From positions 113,237 to 177,236 of the forward strand of contig JALUXG010000039.1 in the NCBI GenBank assembly GCA_027019085.1: a DNA stretch of 64,000 nucleotides, in the 5' to 3' direction. Source of the stretch: Rhodanobacteraceae bacterium (GTDB lineage Bacteria; Pseudomonadota; Gammaproteobacteria; Xanthomonadales; Rhodanobacteraceae). The translations under genes were made by a program, and so were the position numbers. Positions 9,959 to 21,204 of the stretch are shown here, one piece after another (position 1 is the stretch's first letter; every line of letters begins with the position of its first letter). The notes beneath the pieces were generated by a model. It searched no databases. It had not been told where the DNA came from and saw only the letters and a list, made by a program, of their open reading frames with translations.

Positions 9959-10096
9959 ATGGGCAAGGGTGACATGCGTACCCGCAAGGGCAAGATCTAT
10001 CGCGGTTCCCACGGCCGGACCCGCCCCGGCAAGAAAGTGGCCGCTGCCCCGGCTTCGCCGAAGAAGCCGGGACGCAAGACAGCACGCGGCAAGTGA
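9959..10096 (+). CDS. 30S ribosomal protein bTHX
   Basis: A 45-residue, very basic protein that is easily missed. Its first 24 residues (MGKGDMRTRKGKIYRGSHGR, then TRPG) match the small ribosomal protein Thx known from the Thermus 30S head, followed by a Lys/Pro/Ala tail. The ATG at 9959 follows a strong Shine-Dalgarno AAGGAG with ideal spacing. A 16-bp-stem terminator follows 15 bases after the stop, so it looks like a short monocistronic transcript or the end of the zur/merC unit. Similar THX genes are annotated in other proteobacteria. Confidence 0.88.
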   Translation: MGKGDMRTRKGKIYRGSHGRTRPGKKVAAAPASPKKPGRKTARGK

Positions 10097-10111
10097 TGGC
10101 TCGAAACAGAC

Positions 10112-10147
10112 ATACAGGAAACCCCGCTGCGGCGGGGTTTCCTGTAT
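10112..10147 (+). terminator. Strong hairpin terminator after thx
   Basis: Two perfectly complementary 16-base arms (10112-10127, ATACAGGAAACCCCGC, and 10132-10147) flank a TGCG tetraloop. The arms carry AAA/TTT within the stem, so it may work in both directions. No long T-run follows. Confidence 0.85.
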
Positions 10148-10211
10148 CCGGCGGAACTGCTCCGGCGGCAGGATAGAACGCGCATGGTGCGCTCGTCTGC
10201 GATGACAGGCC

Positions 10212-11837
10212 ATGAACGAAGCTGAGACCCTCGACTACGTCGTCATCGGTTCGGGATTTGGCGGCAGCGTGTGTGCGCTGCGTCTGAGCGAGAAGGGATA
10301 CCGGGTTGCCGTGCTGGAAGCCGGTCGTCGCTGGAATGCCGATGACTTCCCGCAGAGCAACTGGTCGCTGCGACGCTGGATTTGGCGACCGGGTCTTGGG
10401 CTGCGCGGCTTCTTCAACATCCGTTTCTTTCGTCATGTCACGGTCCTGCACGGTCAGGCCGTGGGCGGCGGCTCGATTACCTATGCCGGGACCTTGCTGG
10501 TGCCTCCGGATACCGTGTGGTCGCAGGGCAGCTGGGCGGGACTGGAGGACTGGGTCACGCTGATGCCCGGGCATTTCCGCACCGCGCAGCGCATGCTCGG
10601 CGTCGGCACCAACCGCAGACCGGGCGAGGCCGACCGCCGGCTCGCGCGCATGGCCGCTGCCGCGGGCTTCGGCGACCGTTACCGCCTGACCGAAGTCGGT
10701 GTGTATTTCGGCGATCCGGACACGCCTCCCGGCGCGGTCCACCACGATCCCTATTTCGACGGCGAGGGCCCTCCGCGTCGTACCTGTATCGCTTGCGGCG
10801 GCTGCATGATGGGCTGTCGCCACGGCGCCAAGAACACGCTGGACCTCAATTACCTGCACCTGGCCGAACGGCGTGGTGTACAGGTCATGGCGGAAACCAG
10901 GGTGAGCGCGATCCGTCCCCGGGGAGCCGATGATGGTTCGCAGGGCTATCGGATCAAGGCCGTCCATCGCGGAAGAAAGCTGCACCTGCAAGCCCGTGGC
11001 GTGGTGCTGGCGGCCGGATCCCTGGGCACCCAGGAGCTGCTGCTGCGCATGCGCGAGGACGGTTCGCTGCCGTGCCTGTCACCGCGTGTCGGTTGCGATG
11101 TGCGCACCAACGCCGAATCGCTGATCGGCGTGCGCTATCCCGGAACCAAGGTCGACCTGTCTCGCGGGGTAGCCATCGGTTCGGGCGTCCATCTCGATGA
11201 CGGACGCACGCACATCGAAGCCACGCGCTATCCGCGCGGTGCGGATGCCATGGGCCTGTTGCTGACCGTGATGGTTCGCGGTGACACCCACTGGCGGCGC
11301 ATCGGGCGCTGGGTGGCCACGCTGGCCGGTCAGCTGGTTCGCCACCCGTGGCGCACCCTGCGCAGCGTGCAGCCATTCGGTTTCGCCCGCGAGACCATCA
11401 TTTTCCTGTGCATGCAGACGCAGGACGCGACCTTGCGCATGCGCCTGGCGAGACGCGTCTGGTGGCCGTTCCGCAAGCGTCTGGTCACCGAGGGGGCGAA
11501 GGTACCCACCTGCATTCCCGAGGCCAACGCCTTTGCCGAGGCCGGGGCACGGCTTACGGGGGGTGTCGCCGGCACCAGTATCGGCGAGATCATGTTCGAT
11601 GTGCCGATGACCGCCCACCTGATGGGAGGTGCCGTCATGGGGGCCGATCCGGACAAGGGCGTGTGCGACAGTCGCTGCCGCGTATTCGGTTACCGCAATC
11701 TGTACGTGTGCGACGGTTCGGTGCTTTCCTCCAACCTGGGCGTCAATCCCAGCCTTGCCATCACGGCCCTGGCCGAGCATGCGATGAGCCATGTGCCGCC
11801 ACGTGAGGGCGTCCCGGTCAGTTCGCGGGATGGGTGA
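10212..11837 (+). CDS. GMC-type FAD-dependent oxidoreductase (cholesterol-oxidase-like)
   Basis: 541 residues. The N-terminus has the dinucleotide-binding motif GSGFGG (13-18) followed by the LEAG acidic end, so it binds FAD. The middle carries a cysteine-rich stretch (CIACGGCMMGCRHGAKNTLD, about residue 196) typical of the GMC/cholesterol-oxidase-like branch. The C-terminus has the GMC signature around NLYVCDGSVLSSNLGVNP and SLAITALAEHAM. Members oxidise alcohols or sterol-like substrates; the substrate here is unknown. There is no signal peptide. Its 3' end overlaps that of hutI by 20 bases in a convergent arrangement. Confidence 0.88.
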   Translation: MNEAETLDYVVIGSGFGGSVCALRLSEKGYRVAVLEAGRRWNADDFPQSNWSLRRWIWRPGLGLRGFFNIRFFRHVTVLHGQAVGGGSITYAGTLLVPPDTVWSQGSWAGLEDWVTLMPGHFRTAQRMLGVGTNRRPGEADRRLARMAAAAGFGDRYRLTEVGVYFGDPDTPPGAVHHDPYFDGEGPPRRTCIACGGCMMGCRHGAKNTLDLNYLHLAERRGVQVMAETRVSAIRPRGADDGSQGYRIKAVHRGRKLHLQARGVVLAAGSLGTQELLLRMREDGSLPCLSPRVGCDVRTNAESLIGVRYPGTKVDLSRGVAIGSGVHLDDGRTHIEATRYPRGADAMGLLLTVMVRGDTHWRRIGRWVATLAGQLVRHPWRTLRSVQPFGFARETIIFLCMQTQDATLRMRLARRVWWPFRKRLVTEGAKVPTCIPEANAFAEAGARLTGGVAGTSIGEIMFDVPMTAHLMGGAVMGADPDKGVCDSRCRVFGYRNLYVCDGSVLSSNLGVNPSLAITALAEHAMSHVPPREGVPVSSRDG

Positions 11838-13056
11838 CCGGCCGGCCTCCGGCGTAGACCTGCTGCACCAGGTCACCGCCGATCCAGTAGACCAGCTCGG
11901 CGGGCGTGCGCACCTTCCACAGCACCAGGTCGGCGCGCTGGCCGGGCACCAGCGTGCCGCGGTCTGCAAGACCCAGGGCGCGTGCTGCATGTGCGGTGAT
12001 GCCGCGCAGTGCCTCGTCGGGCGTCAGGCGGAACAGGGTGCAGGCCATGTTCGCCGCCAGCCGCAGCGAGCGCACAGGCGCGGAGCCGGGGTTGAGATCG
12101 GTGGCCACGGCCATCGGGACACCGTGCCTGCGCAGTGCATCGATTGGCGGACGTCGTGTTTCGCGCAGGGCGTAGAAGGCTCCCGGCAGCAACACGGCAA
12201 CGGTGCCGGCACTTGCCATGGCGCGTACGCCGCGTTCGCTCAGATATTCCAGGTGATCGGCTGACAGGCCGCCGTATTGTGCGGTGAGCGCGGCACCGTC
12301 CTGGTCGGACAATTGTTCGGCATGCAGTTTCACCGGCAGGCCCAGCGTGCGCGCCTTCGCGAACAGAAGCTGCACCTGTTCGCGGGAAAAACCGATGGTG
12401 TCGCAAAACGCGTCCACGGCATCGACCAGGCCTTCCCCGGCCAGGGTTGGCAGCATGTCCTCGCATACGTGGCGGACATAGCCGTCGGCATCACCGGCAA
12501 ATTGGGGCGGCAGCGCGTGCAGGCCGAGGAAGCTGGTGCGCACGGTGATGCCGAGATGCTCGCCTATGCGTCGAGCCACTCTCAACATGCGCCGTTCGCC
12601 AGGCAGGTCCAGGCCGTACCCGGACTTGATCTCCAGCGTGGTCACGCCGTCGTCGAGCAGATCGCGTGCGCGCGGCAGGGCCTGGGACAGCAGGGCATCC
12701 TCGTCGGCGGCGCGGGTGGCGTGCACGGTGGAGAGAATGCCACCGCCGGCCCGCGCGATGTCGGCATAGTCGGCGCCTTCCAGGCGCATGCGGAACTCAT
12801 CGGCACGGTCGTCAGCGAAGACCAGGTGCGTGTGGCAGTCAATCAGGCCCGGTGTCAGCAGGCGTCCATGTGCATTCACGTTTTGTCGGGCTGGAACATC
12901 CGGCAAATCACGCGTTGCGCCGACCCAGGCGATCGTGCCATCGCGACAGGCCACGGCGGCGTCCTCGATCGGGGTGTCGCCAGCCATGCCGCTTGTCGGC
13001 GCCATGATCCGCGCATGGCGGATGACCCAATCGAAAGGCAGGGGGGCGGCGTTCAC
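11818..13056 (-). CDS. hutI: Imidazolonepropionase
   Basis: 412 residues. HutI hydrolyses 4-imidazolone-5-propionate to N-formimino-L-glutamate, the third step of histidine breakdown. It belongs to the amidohydrolase superfamily: the metal-binding HxH is H75/H77 in IDCHTHLVFA. KLHAEQLSDQDGA and ATDLNPGSAP are the further metal and substrate blocks. The start is GTG at 13056, only 3 bases after the stop of the ClC gene, so it is almost certainly cotranscribed and perhaps translationally coupled with clc. Other hut genes in the window are hutF (divergent from clc), hutU and hutG. Confidence 0.95.
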   Translation of the reverse strand: MNAAPLPFDWVIRHARIMAPTSGMAGDTPIEDAAVACRDGTIAWVGATRDLPDVPARQNVNAHGRLLTPGLIDCHTHLVFADDRADEFRMRLEGADYADIARAGGGILSTVHATRAADEDALLSQALPRARDLLDDGVTTLEIKSGYGLDLPGERRMLRVARRIGEHLGITVRTSFLGLHALPPQFAGDADGYVRHVCEDMLPTLAGEGLVDAVDAFCDTIGFSREQVQLLFAKARTLGLPVKLHAEQLSDQDGAALTAQYGGLSADHLEYLSERGVRAMASAGTVAVLLPGAFYALRETRRPPIDALRRHGVPMAVATDLNPGSAPVRSLRLAANMACTLFRLTPDEALRGITAHAARALGLADRGTLVPGQRADLVLWKVRTPAELVYWIGGDLVQQVYAGGRPVTHPAN

Positions 13057-13059
13057 GGG

Positions 13060-14595
13060 TCAATCGCCGCCTGGCTCGGGTGCACGGCCCCCACCCGGAG
13101 TCGTTGGCTTGTCTCGTGATTCCTGCCCCTCGTCGGTCACGGCGGGTTCGGTAACCGGTTCCTTGAACGCGGTGGTGCGATTGACTGCATCGGCTGCGGA
13201 GGGCGGGGGTGTGCTGGTGGCCGCTGCCGCGTCGGCTGCCGCTTGCGCTGCCATGGCCTGCTGCTCGAAGTCGCGCACCAGGCGTTCGGCGAAATCCTTG
13301 TAGACCGGCGTCGGGCTGAACAGCGAGGCCGCCGCGCGCGCCAGCAGGCATGCGGCCATGATCGGGATCACCATGTCCTGGTTGTCGGTCAGTTCCATGG
13401 AGATGACCGCGGAGGTCAGCGGGGCTCCGGTCACGCCCGAAAGATAGGAGCACATGCCCAGCAGGACCACGGCGGATGTGGGGGCGCTGGGCAGGAATTC
13501 GGCAATGTTGTGACCCAGGCCGGCACCGACCGCCAGTGCCGGCGAGAACAGGCCGCCGGGGATCCCGGCCCAGTACGAGACGACGTTGGCGAACAGCTTG
13601 TTGATGCCGAACCACGAGCCGGCCGACTCCGGGGTATTCTGGACGAATGCACGGGCCTGGTCGTAGCCGGTGCCGTAGATGGTGTTGTGCGACGCCAGTC
13701 CGAGCACCACCAGGGCGATACCGCAGCCAACCGCGAACAGCACCGGCCAGCGCGCGCGCAGGCTGCCGATCCAGGCCAGCGGTCCGCGCCGGCTGAGCAG
13801 GATCAGGCGGGCGAAGATGCCGCCGAGCAGGCCGCCGATCACGCCGGTTGCCAGCACCGCGAGCCACGCATTGCCCATCGGCAGGCTGGCGCTGACCTCT
13901 CCGAAGTAGGAGTAATTGCCCATGACGCCCAGCGTGACGATGCCGCCGATGATCACTGCGGTCAGCAGCAGACCCGAAAAGCGGTGCTCGAATGCGCCGG
14001 CCAGTTCCTCGATGGCAAATACCACACCGGCCAACGGTGCATTGAAGGCGCCGGCGATGCCGGCCGCGCCACCGGCGAGGATGAATCGCGAGGCCGCCTT
14101 GGGGTCGGTGTAACCGAACCGGCGACCAATCCAGTGAAACAGGCCCGCACCCACATGCACGGTCGGACCTTCACGTCCGATGGACGCGCCGACGGCCATC
14201 GCCACCAGGGTCATCACCATCTTGCTGGCCGCGATCGGCATGGACAGCATGCGAGCACGAAATCCCGTGTCTTCCACGTGCAGGCTGGCAATGACCTGGG
14301 GAATGCCACTGCCTCGAGCGGCGCGCAGTTTTCCTTCCGTGGCCCAGGCCAGGAGTCCGAAGACGATGGGCGTCAGTACCAACGGCAGCCACTGGTTCCA
14401 GGCGACCATCTTCTGAAACAGTTCGAATGACCAGTCGCTGGCCTTGGCGAAAGCGATGGCGGCCAGTGCCACCAGCAATGCACCCAGCCACAGGGCAATA
14501 CGTCGCTTCCAGTGGTGCGGGGCGAAGAATTCGTGGCCGAGAATCGCTTCCAGACGCGGATTCGTTGACTTGCGAGGGGTGGGGGCGTCGGACAT
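13060..14595 (-). CDS. ClC-type chloride/proton antiporter
   Basis: 511 residues. The ClC core has the selectivity motifs GSGIP (95-99), GREGP (140-144, gating glutamate E142) and GGLFSP. The internal proton glutamate is kept in AIEEL (E197, matching E203 of E. coli ClC-ec1), which favours a 2Cl-/H+ exchanger rather than a channel. After the last helix there is a charged, Ala/Pro-rich cytoplasmic tail of roughly 75-80 residues with no CBS domains. ATG 14595 gives the N-terminus MSDAPTPRKS; the frame is open further upstream without homology. It is 3 bases upstream of hutI on the same strand and divergent from hutF over a 195-base shared upstream region. Confidence 0.93.
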   Translation of the reverse strand: MSDAPTPRKSTNPRLEAILGHEFFAPHHWKRRIALWLGALLVALAAIAFAKASDWSFELFQKMVAWNQWLPLVLTPIVFGLLAWATEGKLRAARGSGIPQVIASLHVEDTGFRARMLSMPIAASKMVMTLVAMAVGASIGREGPTVHVGAGLFHWIGRRFGYTDPKAASRFILAGGAAGIAGAFNAPLAGVVFAIEELAGAFEHRFSGLLLTAVIIGGIVTLGVMGNYSYFGEVSASLPMGNAWLAVLATGVIGGLLGGIFARLILLSRRGPLAWIGSLRARWPVLFAVGCGIALVVLGLASHNTIYGTGYDQARAFVQNTPESAGSWFGINKLFANVVSYWAGIPGGLFSPALAVGAGLGHNIAEFLPSAPTSAVVLLGMCSYLSGVTGAPLTSAVISMELTDNQDMVIPIMAACLLARAAASLFSPTPVYKDFAERLVRDFEQQAMAAQAAADAAAATSTPPPSAADAVNRTTAFKEPVTEPAVTDEGQESRDKPTTPGGGRAPEPGGD

Positions 14596-14790
14596 CCGCC
14601 CATTATGGCAAAACCTGCCCGGTAAATCCTCGCCACGGAGGAACTTTTTTCGTAGCGGGAACGGAAACGCCTGCAGCCTGGCAGGGGGAGCGCGCGCTGC
14701 CGCCACCAGGCCTTGGCGATCGATGCGCCTTGCCGCAGACTGCAGTCCCCTGCGATACGCTCCTGCTGTGGAGCCTGCACGAGAATGCCC

Positions 14791-16164
14791 ATGTCCGAAC
14801 ACCGATACACCATCGATCATCTGCGACGTGACGGATCCTGGCAGACAGGCGTGAGGCTTGCCGTGGATGCAGGGGGAATGATCCTGGCCGATAACCAGGT
14901 GCCCGCAGATGACGCTTTGCCCCCGACGCGGTTGGGACGGGTGCTTGCGGGCATGCCCAACCTGCATTCGCATGCATTCCAGCGGGCGATGGCCGGCATG
15001 GCCGAGCGTCGTGGCCCCGGAGACGACAGTTTCTGGACCTGGCGCGAGACCATGTACGGCTTTGCCTCACGGCTGGACCCGGACAGCCTGAAGGCAGTCG
15101 CCGCGCAGGTGTATGTGGACATGCTCAAGGCCGGCTACACGCAGGTTTGCGAATTCCACTACCTGCACCAGCGCCCGGACGGGACGCCCTATCCGGATCC
15201 GACCGCGATGTCGCAGGCATTGATGGCCGCCGCATGCGAGGCTGGCATCGGGCTGACTTTGTTGCCGGTGCTCTACCTCAGCGGTGGTTTTGACCGACGT
15301 CCATTGTCCGAACGGCAGCGGCGATTCGGCATGGCCGTCGATTCCTTTCTTGCATTGGTCGAGTCCCTGCGCGTCCAGCAAGGTCCCATGCTGCGGATCG
15401 GCATCGCACTGCATTCCCTGCGCGCGGTGCCCGAACCGGCCCTGCGCGAGGTGCTCGGGAGTCCGCTGGCCGCGCAAGGGCCGATCCACATCCATGTCGC
15501 CGAACAGATCGGCGAAGTGCAGGACTGCCTGGCCGTGCGCAACGCACGTCCGGTGCAGTGGCTGCTCGATCATGCGCCGGTCGATGCGCGCTGGTGCCTG
15601 GTGCATGCCACCCACATGGACAGCGACGAGGTGCGCGCACTGGCCGCCACGGGCGCGGTGGCGGGACTGTGCCCGACTACCGAGGCCAATCTCGGCGATG
15701 GCGTGTTTGCCCTCCGCGACTGGCTTGCTTCGGGTGGGCGCCTGGGCATCGGTTCCGATTCCCAGATCTCGGTCTCTCCGGTCGAGGAATTGCGCTGGCT
15801 GGAATACGGGCAGCGACTCACCGCGCGCCATCGCAATGTCGCTGCCCGTGCGCCCGGTGCCAGTGTCGGGGAAGTCCTGTGGGATGCGGCGTGTGCCGGT
15901 GGAGCGCAGGCGTCCGCTGCCGGATCGGGAGGAGTGCTGCCTGGACAGCGCGCCGATCTGCTGGTGCTCGACGAGGAGGCACCGATACTGGCAGCCTGTG
16001 ACGACCACGATGCACTGGATCGTTTCATCTTCGCCGGCAACGTTCCTCTGGTGCGTGATGTCATGGTCGCGGGTGAATGGGTCGTGCGCGACCATCGTCA
16101 TCGCGATGAGGATCGTATTGCGACCCGTTTCGGCAAGGCCATGAAAGCATTGCGCGCCGCCTGA
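14791..16164 (+). CDS. hutF: Formimidoylglutamate deiminase
   Basis: 457 residues. HutF deaminates N-formimino-L-glutamate to N-formyl-L-glutamate, diverting the pathway from the one-step HutG formiminohydrolase route. Amidohydrolase motifs: HxH at H59/H61 in NLHSHAFQRAM, HIHVAEQ with the third metal histidine, and the final aspartate in GSDSQIS. An alternative ATG lies 6 bases upstream (14785); 14791 is better spaced from GAG at 14781. It is divergent from clc-hutI. The product is the substrate of the hutG-encoded amidohydrolase at 60.1 kb. Confidence 0.93.
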   Translation: MSEHRYTIDHLRRDGSWQTGVRLAVDAGGMILADNQVPADDALPPTRLGRVLAGMPNLHSHAFQRAMAGMAERRGPGDDSFWTWRETMYGFASRLDPDSLKAVAAQVYVDMLKAGYTQVCEFHYLHQRPDGTPYPDPTAMSQALMAAACEAGIGLTLLPVLYLSGGFDRRPLSERQRRFGMAVDSFLALVESLRVQQGPMLRIGIALHSLRAVPEPALREVLGSPLAAQGPIHIHVAEQIGEVQDCLAVRNARPVQWLLDHAPVDARWCLVHATHMDSDEVRALAATGAVAGLCPTTEANLGDGVFALRDWLASGGRLGIGSDSQISVSPVEELRWLEYGQRLTARHRNVAARAPGASVGEVLWDAACAGGAQASAAGSGGVLPGQRADLLVLDEEAPILAACDDHDALDRFIFAGNVPLVRDVMVAGEWVVRDHRHRDEDRIATRFGKAMKALRAA

Positions 16165-16272
16165 CCGGATCCATCAGGATGCGGACGCCATGCATGCGCC
16201 GGGCGTTACAGTCCTGCATCGGAGTTGCCTGTGTTGCGTGGCCCGGACACGATATGCACGAAGGAGGTAGGC

Positions 16273-17265
<993 letters not shown>

Positions 17266-17297
17266 GCCGCACCTCAAGTTGGGGTCCGAGGGGTAGT

Positions 17298-17406
17298 GCC
17301 CGGGACCGCGCAGCATGTCGCGCTCAGCGTCGAAATGGCCGTCATTGGCTGCGGCTACACGCCCCGGCGCACACAGGCGCGGATCGGCGTTGTCGTAGCC
17401 GGGCAC
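17298..17406 (-). pseudogene. Decayed 3' fragment of a nucleotide pyrophosphatase/phosphodiesterase gene
   Basis: On the minus strand this reads GYDNADPRL and then, after a gap, NDGHFDAERDMLRG. These match the C-terminal GYDNADPRM and NDGHFDAVRDMLRD of the intact lipoprotein gene at 19251-20585. At DNA level 17377-17401 is identical (25/25) to 19437-19461, and 17306-17355 closely matches 19277-19327. Only 21 bases lie between the two blocks here, against about 109 in the intact gene, so roughly 90 bases are deleted. The rest of 17266-17683 holds no gene I can support. Confidence 0.8.
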
Positions 17407-17683
17407 GCGTCATCCGCAAACCATGATGTCGCTGCTGCGCGGTCGGCCTGAGCGTGTCATGTCGTGGATGCTGGTGTACCGACGGCGCCGGGGATGCGAC
17501 AATGGCTGCATCGGCAGCGCCGCCCGGCGCCCAATAGCCGGCTTCCGTCCATCCATTACCCATCCGTGAGCGTGTCCGCGTGGATGCGCACTTTCGTGTT
17601 GCCACGATGCGTGGCGACGTCGTTCCTGCTTGTCCCGGCATGCGCAGATCGTGCCGATGCTGGCGTTATCGAGTCCCCGATCG

Positions 17684-19201
<1,518 letters not shown>

Positions 19202-19250
19202 GCGGTTCAGTCACCCGGGCCGCGACGCATGACGCCGCGGCGGACCCGGA

Positions 19251-20585
19251 TCAGCGGTGCCCATGGCCATGTTCGTCGCGCAGCATGTCGCGCACAGCGT
19301 CGAAATGACCATCGTTGGGCTGCGGCGGCAGGCCCAGCAGATGCATCATCAGCGGATACACGTCGACATTCGGGAATTCCGGCACCACCAGGCCGCGGCG
19401 AAAGGCCGGTCCGTGCGCGATGAACAGCGCGCGCATGCGCGGATCGGCGTTGTCGTAGCCGTGCGATCCGGCACTGGGTTTGTGGGTGGCCATCCAGGCC
19501 GATGTGCTGATGCGCCAGCCGGTCTGCGGCGAGCAGACGATCGCCGGCACGCGCGGGTTGCTGCCGTAGTGCAGGCGCGCGGGTATGTCGTGCCTGTCCC
19601 AGCAGCGCATGTGGCGGTGCGGACGCAGCAGTGCCGCGCGCACGGCCTTGCGGTGGCCGGGCCTGGGGATCAGGCCCGCCAGCTCGCCCATCGACACGAT
19701 GCGCACGTCCCTGAGGTCGATCAGGCGGTCCAGTTCGATGGTGTGGCTGGCCGGCGAGCGCGCCATGCCATGGTCGGAGACCACGATGAGGTTGATGTGG
19801 TGGTACAGGTGGCGCTGTCTGAGACCGGCCAGCAGGCGGGCCAGGGCGCGATCGATGCGTGCGACGGCGGCATCGGTCTGCTTCGCGTCGGGCCCGTATT
19901 CGTGCCCCGCATGATCGACGCGATCGAAGTACAGCGTAATGAAGCTGGGCCGTTGGCCGGGCGGCAGGTCCAGCCAGGCCAGCACCTGGTCGACCCGCTG
20001 GGTCGGCGTCAGCTTGCCGTTGTAGGCGCGCCAGTGGTCGGGACGGTAGCCGCGGATGCGGGTGCCCGAACCGGGCCAGAACATGGTGGCGGTTTTAAGG
20101 CCGTGCCTGTCGGCGGTCACCCAGATCGGCTCGGCCTCGTTCCACCAGCGGCTGTCAGCCACGGCCTTGCGGTTGCCGAGGCTGAAGCGACCCAGCCTGG
20201 GGTCGTACATGGTGTTGTCGACCACGCCGTGATGGTCCGGATACAGGCCGGTCACCAGGGTGTAGTGGTTGGGAAAGGTCAGGGTCGGGAACGAAGGCTG
20301 CATGGCCGTGGCCCGCACCCCGGTGGCTGCCAGCCGGTTGAGGGTCGGGGTGACCCCGCGGTCGAGGTAATCGGGGCGGAAGGCGTCGATCGAGATCAGC
20401 AACAGGGGCGTGACGTGCCGGCTGGGAGCCACGACGGCCTTGCGCGGCGGTTCCATCGGCAGGGTCTTGTGCACTCTTGCGGGCGGCGGGGGTGTGGTTG
20501 CCGGCAAGGGCGGGGACGGATGTGTCGTCGCCGAGCAGGCGGCGATCAGGAGGGCCAGCGGAAGGATGCGCAGCAATGCTTTCAT
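19251..20585 (-). CDS. Ectonucleotide pyrophosphatase/phosphodiesterase lipoprotein
   Basis: 444 residues. The N-terminus is a lipoprotein signal with lipobox IAAC (C17), then a Pro/Thr-rich linker to about residue 58. The alkaline-phosphatase-superfamily NPP domain follows. Metal ligand D67 lies in LISIDAFRPDYL and the nucleophile T103 in PSFPTLTFPNHYTLVTG. Further ligands appear in YFDRVDHAGHEYGPD and VVSDHGM. It should hydrolyse nucleotide or sugar-nucleotide phosphodiesters in the periplasm. The start is ATG 20585. A fragment of a second copy survives at 17298-17406. It is divergent from the small exported protein gene at 20630. Confidence 0.92.
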   Translation of the reverse strand: MKALLRILPLALLIAACSATTHPSPPLPATTPPPPARVHKTLPMEPPRKAVVAPSRHVTPLLLISIDAFRPDYLDRGVTPTLNRLAATGVRATAMQPSFPTLTFPNHYTLVTGLYPDHHGVVDNTMYDPRLGRFSLGNRKAVADSRWWNEAEPIWVTADRHGLKTATMFWPGSGTRIRGYRPDHWRAYNGKLTPTQRVDQVLAWLDLPPGQRPSFITLYFDRVDHAGHEYGPDAKQTDAAVARIDRALARLLAGLRQRHLYHHINLIVVSDHGMARSPASHTIELDRLIDLRDVRIVSMGELAGLIPRPGHRKAVRAALLRPHRHMRCWDRHDIPARLHYGSNPRVPAIVCSPQTGWRISTSAWMATHKPSAGSHGYDNADPRMRALFIAHGPAFRRGLVVPEFPNVDVYPLMMHLLGLPPQPNDGHFDAVRDMLRDEHGHGHR

Positions 20586-20629
20586 GGTCGGTAAGTATTC
20601 AGGACAGTGTGCGATTATATGAACTAACC

Positions 20630-21022
20630 ATGACAATCTTTCGACGCCCCCTGGTTGCCGTATCCACCGCGGTGCTTTGCGCGGTCGCCCTGCTTGCCGG
20701 TACCGCAGGCATCGGCCGGGCGCAATCCTGGCAGACGGCGGCGCAGCAGCAGGCGCGTGCGGACCAGGTGCAAAGCCAGGCGCGCGCCAGTGCCTTGCGT
20801 GAACAGCAGCGCCAGCGCACCGTCGATACCCTGCGGCGCGCTTTCCCGTCCCGGCAGGCGCGTGCCAACCTGGATGCAGCCAGTCGCGCCCAGCGCGAGC
20901 GCTACAATGAACACCAGGACAACCGCATCCAGAAATACCTGCATCGCGAACAGGCCGCCGCCACGGCCGCACAGAGCGCAGTGCGCGCCCGGCCGGCTCC
21001 GGCGACTTCCAGCGGGCACTGA
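20630..21022 (+). CDS. Small exported helical protein, function unknown
   Basis: 130 residues. Residues 1-31 form a Sec signal peptide ([20 protein letters not shown], ending near GRAQS). The rest is rich in Gln, Arg and Ala with a heptad-like pattern (about 32-110), suggesting a periplasmic helical or coiled-coil protein; the tail is Ala/Pro-rich. The ATG at 20630 is only 44 bases from the divergent phosphodiesterase start, so the two promoters overlap. The frame is open upstream but codes nothing recognisable. I do not recognise a family. Confidence 0.6.
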   Translation: MTIFRRPLVAVSTAVLCAVALLAGTAGIGRAQSWQTAAQQQARADQVQSQARASALREQQRQRTVDTLRRAFPSRQARANLDAASRAQRERYNEHQDNRIQKYLHREQAAATAAQSAVRARPAPATSSGH

Positions 21023-21204
21023 AAACCCCACGTTTCCGTGCATCCCCCTGCAGGGCAACGGGCGGTGCGCTTTGGGCCTGCATGATCCGGCCGGCACCTC
21101 TGGCGCGAGCCGCCCTGTGGTGCAACCATGGGGGCTTTCAGAGCGGCAGGATCCGTCCTGCCGGAACGGTGCCCACCCAGCAAGACCCAAGCCCGGAGCC
21201 AGGC

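Noticed and set aside
14596..14790. HutC-type operator in the hutF/clc-hutI divergent region
   Set aside because: No TGTATATACA-like palindrome is present.
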